Below, in pieces: positions 60,784 through 64,000 of a stretch of DNA of 64,000 nt. The notes under the pieces are model-generated. The model saw nothing but the letters and a program-made list of their open reading frames with translations, ran no database searches and was not told the origin of the DNA. This DNA comes from Fusobacteriota bacterium (lineage in GTDB: Bacteria > Bacillota > TC1): assembly GCA_009773805.1 (NCBI GenBank), contig WTXA01000002.1:248001-312000 (forward strand). The letters run 5' to 3'. Position numbers and translations under genes: made by a program. The first letter of the stretch is position 1. The number at the start of each line of letters is the position of its first letter.

Positions 60784-61953
60784 ATGGACACAAAACTATA
60801 TACCCAAATGATACAAGACCAACACCTTCATAACCTCAAAAAAATGATACACAAATACACTAAACAAAATGTTGAAGAAATGCTACAAGCACTAGGAGAA
60901 ATAAGCTATAAAGAAACAACCCTAAAAGACTTCAACGGAAATCCTTGTGTCTATATACCATCACAAACCACAATAGATATGGGAATAATAAAAAAACTAC
61001 TAACAGCTAACAACACCAACAAACCCTACGGCATACAAGCAATGGAACAAGAAATAGAAGGAACCCTACAAATAGAAAACATACAATCCAGCAGAGAAAG
61101 CATTAAAAAGATCCTACAAGGAATGGCCCCAATAAACGAACAAGAAAACTGGACCCAAGGACTTAAAAAAAGCCTAGAATTCATTGCTGACACAAGGAAT
61201 AAAATAACAGAAGAAAACCTCTATAAACTATATATGTTATGTGCAGGAACTTACCTCGAAAAAGAAGACAAGTTATCAGAAGGTAACTACTACAGAAACG
61301 ACACTGTCTACATAGTAGGAGACAAACCATACCATCAAGGACTAAACAATAAGCTACTACCAAAATACATGAAAAACCTAATAGGCTTTGCCAATCAAAA
61401 AGATAATATCCCAGAACTAGTCAAAGCCAGTATGCTACATTTCTACATAGCCTACCTACACCCATATTTTGATGGAAACGGCAGAACAGCAAGATTAGTA
61501 CACCTATGGTACCTAATACAACAAGACTATCCTTCAACCCTATTCCACGCCTACTCCAACCATATATTAAAAACAAAAACAAAATACTACAACAACTTTA
61601 CCCTCATTGAGGAAAATTATGAAATAAGCAAAATAATTGATATGACACCATTTATCATCTACTTTAGCGAACATGTTTACCAAAAAATCGATGATATCAT
61701 AACAAACTACCCAACAATACAAACCTATACCCAATATTTAAAAGAAGGATCAATAACCGAAAAAGAAAATGACCTTTGGAATTATGCACTATCAGCCTAC
61801 GGTGATAACCCATTTTCAACAAAACAACTTGAAAAGGACTTTGGTAATGCAGCCTATGCAACAATTAGAACTTTCGTACAAAAATTTGAAACATTAGGTT
61901 TACTATCATCTCAAAAATATAGCAATAGAGTTAAATACCAGGTTCTAGCCTAA
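60784..61953 (+). CDS. Fic family protein
   Basis: 389 residues. Complete Fic motif HPYFDGNGRTAR (226-237, catalytic His226) and an inhibitory-helix motif TLQIEN (94-99). The N-terminal 80 residues are a DUF4172/Fic_N-like region, and the C-terminal 70 residues (YGDNPFSTKQLEKDFGNAAYATIRTFVQKFETLGLL) form a winged helix, so it has DNA-binding capacity at the opposite end from the Fic protein at 8.2 kb. Likely AMP transferase; target unknown. Ribosome site AAAGGATGG. Confidence 0.9.
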   Translation: MDTKLYTQMIQDQHLHNLKKMIHKYTKQNVEEMLQALGEISYKETTLKDFNGNPCVYIPSQTTIDMGIIKKLLTANNTNKPYGIQAMEQEIEGTLQIENIQSSRESIKKILQGMAPINEQENWTQGLKKSLEFIADTRNKITEENLYKLYMLCAGTYLEKEDKLSEGNYYRNDTVYIVGDKPYHQGLNNKLLPKYMKNLIGFANQKDNIPELVKASMLHFYIAYLHPYFDGNGRTARLVHLWYLIQQDYPSTLFHAYSNHILKTKTKYYNNFTLIEENYEISKIIDMTPFIIYFSEHVYQKIDDIITNYPTIQTYTQYLKEGSITEKENDLWNYALSAYGDNPFSTKQLEKDFGNAAYATIRTFVQKFETLGLLSSQKYSNRVKYQVLA

Positions 61954-61961
61954 TAATAAAA

Positions 61962-61992
61962 TGAGCCCTAGAACATTTAAATGTCCAAGGGC
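61962..61992 (-). terminator. Terminator of the tRNA gene
   Basis: AGCCCT / AGGGCT outer stem and ACAT / ATGT inner stem, followed by CATTTTATTATT on the minus strand; it also sits after the convergent Fic gene. Confidence 0.65.
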
Positions 61993-61998
61993 TATCAC

Positions 61999-62075
61999 TG
62001 GTGCTCCCGAGTGGGATCGAACCACCGACCTACAGTTTAGGAAACTGTCGCTCTATCCTACTGAGCTACGGAAGC
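61999..62075 (-). tRNA. tRNA-Arg (anticodon CCU)
   Basis: Minus-strand tRNA with acceptor arms GCTTCCG and CGGGAGC (7 pairs, one G-T), a D arm (GCTCAGTAGGATAGAGC), anticodon stem ACAGT / ACTGT holding the loop TTCCTAA, and T arm GGTTCGATCCC. The anticodon is CCT, reading AGG. CCA is encoded (61999-62001) after discriminator A. Confidence 0.95.
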
Positions 62076-62165
62076 AACACTGTAATAATAACAAAAAAAC
62101 ACTTCAAAGACAAGAAATACAAACACTTTAATCCATAATCAATTAATCGAATTTTCCACTTTTGC

Positions 62166-62939
62166 TTAATCTAAATCAATTTCATTAATATTTGTCTTCA
62201 CCACATCTCTTTTCCCTAATATAATATCCTTAACCTTTAAATAATAAATAATTGTAATTACAGAAAATACAACCTTAGCAATCATAACCCTAAGGTAATA
62301 AAAAGGAATGTCTATAATAAATATAGAATTACCATTTTTTAAAAAAGTTAAAATTGAACTAGCACCAATAATTAACATCAAAAAAACAGTTAACCACCAA
62401 GCAATTTTTTTAAATTTAATAGAACTAATGATTATTGCTAAACAAACTATAGCAATAATTAAATCAATATATAACATAACGTAGTTTAATGAATGTAGAT
62501 ACAAAAAGAATCGAATATCATAAATAAGACTTCCATGTTCTAGAACTAAAATTGGTATAAAATAAAACAAGATAATCTTATGATATGCTAATTTATCCTT
62601 ATCAGTATTATCATCCTCACCTGTCACTAATATAACAAAAGAAATCAGAAGCGTTAATATGAAAATAGCAATTGAAATCTCATATAAAAAAACGAAAATA
62701 ATTTGAAAAAAAATTGCCCAAAAAAGTGAAATTTTCAGGGCTTCAATACTATTCAAACGCTTACCCTTATAAAAATGTCTATAGAATATAATAGGCCCAA
62801 GAATAGAAAAATATAGCAATTGTAATCCAATCAAAATATCATTGTCCAGTGAAATAACATATTGACTTAAACCTTTACTAATACCATAGATAATAATAAT
62901 TATGGATACAAATATTAATATGAACTTATTATTTTTCAT
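62166..62939 (-). CDS. Hypothetical polytopic membrane protein
   Basis: 257 residues with about eight hydrophobic segments and short loops; a charged loop at about 108-116 (GEDDNTDKDK) and a hydrophilic C-terminus (KTNINEIDLD). No motif identified. Stand-alone gene between the tRNA and the right-edge gene. Confidence 0.7.
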   Translation of the reverse strand: MKNNKFILIFVSIIIIIYGISKGLSQYVISLDNDILIGLQLLYFSILGPIIFYRHFYKGKRLNSIEALKISLFWAIFFQIIFVFLYEISIAIFILTLLISFVILVTGEDDNTDKDKLAYHKIILFYFIPILVLEHGSLIYDIRFFLYLHSLNYVMLYIDLIIAIVCLAIIISSIKFKKIAWWLTVFLMLIIGASSILTFLKNGNSIFIIDIPFYYLRVMIAKVVFSVITIIYYLKVKDIILGKRDVVKTNINEIDLD

Positions 62940-63001
62940 TTTTTCTATTCCTTACTTTTTATATAAGAAATATTATACCATGTAAAAATGACTTTTGTTA
63001 G

Positions 63002-64000
63002 CTACTTTTCCAAATATTTAAGCAACCTAGTCCAAGCTTCTGCACCACTAACAAAATCAGCATAATCCTCCTCTACACGATTAACATAATAATCCAAAAC
63101 ACCAACCACATCAAGAAAATCATCATCTCCAAAAAACTCAGCAAACACAGGAGCAATAACCACAAGAGCCTCTCTCATCTGAGAAATCTTAAGATCAAAA
63201 TTATCTCTATCAGTAATATAAATTAATAATGGTCTATACTTAACCCAACCTTGAGCTGCACTTAAAAACCTAGCATCACTATTAAACAAACCACCACCAA
63301 CAGTATCAAGACGCTTAGGTAAAACACCCCTTAAAAGAAAGGAAAAAGAACCAAAACCATCATGAAAAGTATAAACAGGTATCTTTCTCACATCACAATC
63401 ACCAATACTAGAACTAAGGAACGTATCCTCGCCCCTAGCCCCTGGTGGATTAAAAAACGGAGATAAATTACCACTAGTCTCCAAATTCAAACCTAGATTA
63501 CCACCAGAAATAAACTTCAAACCATTAATCTCCTCGACTACAACAAACTCTTTACTATCAATAATCCTATGATCAGCAAATGATAAACCACCAGCCTTAA
63601 ATCTACCAGCAATACTCTTCCAGGTTACAATATCATTACTAACAGCCTCAACAAACAACCTAAAATCACCAACCCCGAGAACATCATCAAAAACAACATC
63701 CGGAATAGGAGAAACATAACCACAATGATAACCATTAGTAATATCACTAACTTCAAGACCAGCTAAATGAGCACCAATAACATCCTGACCAAGCCAGTAG
63801 ACTCCATTAACACCACCAACACAAGCAAGAGGATATTCATCATCATCAAGAAAAATCAAACGATCAAAACCCATTATTGTAGCAAAAAACAATACCGCAT
63901 TACGCAACTTTGCATAACCTTTACCAAATAAGAGTTCTACTTCATCCCGGGATAATACGCCCTCATCTGCAAGTTTACCAACCTCTTTTGCAATATATTC
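63002..64000 (-). CDS. Glycosyltransferase-like protein (5' end outside window)
   Basis: The frame is open to the right edge, so at least 332 residues are encoded and the start lies beyond 64000; the TTG at 63907 is internal. The visible start contains GKGYAKLRNAVLFFATIMGFDRLIFLDDDEYP, in which LDDDEYP looks like the metal-binding DxD of a GT-A glycosyltransferase. FISGGNLGLNLE, NPPGARGEDTFLSSSIGD and VYTFHDGFGSF are further conserved-looking stretches. Sugar and acceptor unknown. Confidence 0.65.
   Translation of the reverse strand, partial: EYIAKEVGKLADEGVLSRDEVELLFGKGYAKLRNAVLFFATIMGFDRLIFLDDDEYPLACVGGVNGVYWLGQDVIGAHLAGLEVSDITNGYHCGYVSPIPDVVFDDVLGVGDFRLFVEAVSNDIVTWKSIAGRFKAGGLSFADHRIIDSKEFVVVEEINGLKFISGGNLGLNLETSGNLSPFFNPPGARGEDTFLSSSIGDCDVRKIPVYTFHDGFGSFSFLLRGVLPKRLDTVGGGLFNSDARFLSAAQGWVKYRPLLIYITDRDNFDLKISQMREALVVIAPVFAEFFGDDDFLDVVGVLDYYVNRVEEDYADFVSGAEAWTRLLKYLEK

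Overview
The window is AT-rich chromosomal DNA with no transposon, phage, rRNA or CRISPR array. Gene content points to an anaerobic or oxygen-tolerant low-GC Firmicute, most likely Clostridia or Tissierellia: a clostridial aro operon, a flavodiiron protein, several flavodoxins, BMP-type lipoproteins, the AmmeMemoRadiSam trio, ABC-2 exporters, and near-consensus sigma-A promoters with 17-bp spacers. The taxon is an inference; nothing in the window fixes a genus.

Layout. 1-5118 (minus): shikimate/tyrosine operon aroF-tyrA-aroB-aroA-aroC, preceded by a 30-codon leader peptide packed with Phe/Tyr/Trp codons and an intrinsic terminator. 5186-8044 (plus): ABC-2 exporter plus a DUF2200 protein. 8157-12002: an HTH-Fic protein with its own operators, an isochorismatase-like hydrolase, a nitronate monooxygenase, a flavodoxin and a DUF1801 protein. 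12081-15095 (minus): cysK-metY sulfur-assimilation operon preceded by a leader peptide with three consecutive Cys codons, then an Rrf2 regulator. 15110-15481: tandem repeat with two tiny ORFs. 15534-22732: lipid kinase, polyferredoxin, a frameshifted DUF2254 gene, DMT transporter, nucleoside deaminase, BMP lipoprotein and divergent GntR. 22882-28518: second ABC-2 exporter, AlkD, MFS pump, MsrB and two Fur paralogues. 28688-33172 (minus): a Na,K-ATPase-like P-type pump with two TrkA-type proteins. 33289-38632: flavodiiron protein, thermonuclease, two-component system and Old Yellow Enzyme.

38820-44944 is a compact locus built around an ArsS-type radical SAM enzyme with two TIGR04282/TIGR04283 glycosyltransferases, a C_GCAxxG protein, VTT-domain membrane proteins, an LPG-synthase-type membrane protein and a rhodanese lipoprotein. 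45049-50652 holds an anchored protease, SRAP, YjbQ, a TM2 protein and AmrA-AmrB-AmrS. 52402-58919 is a LacI-controlled minus-strand operon (BMP lipoprotein, flavoprotein, amidohydrolase, UbiD, UbiX) that looks like a catabolic route. 58991-60277 carries duplicated lipoproteins, one with an in-frame TGA. 60433-60623 encodes a candidate structured RNA with its own promoter, three-way junction, pseudoknot and U8 terminator. The right end has a second Fic protein, tRNA-Arg(CCU), a membrane protein and a cut glycosyltransferase-like gene.

The most notable signals are regulatory: two leader-peptide attenuator candidates (aromatic and cysteine), which are seldom described in Firmicutes, and the structured RNA at 60.5 kb. 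Promoters, operators and RNA structures were read by eye and have not been tested by folding or homology search.
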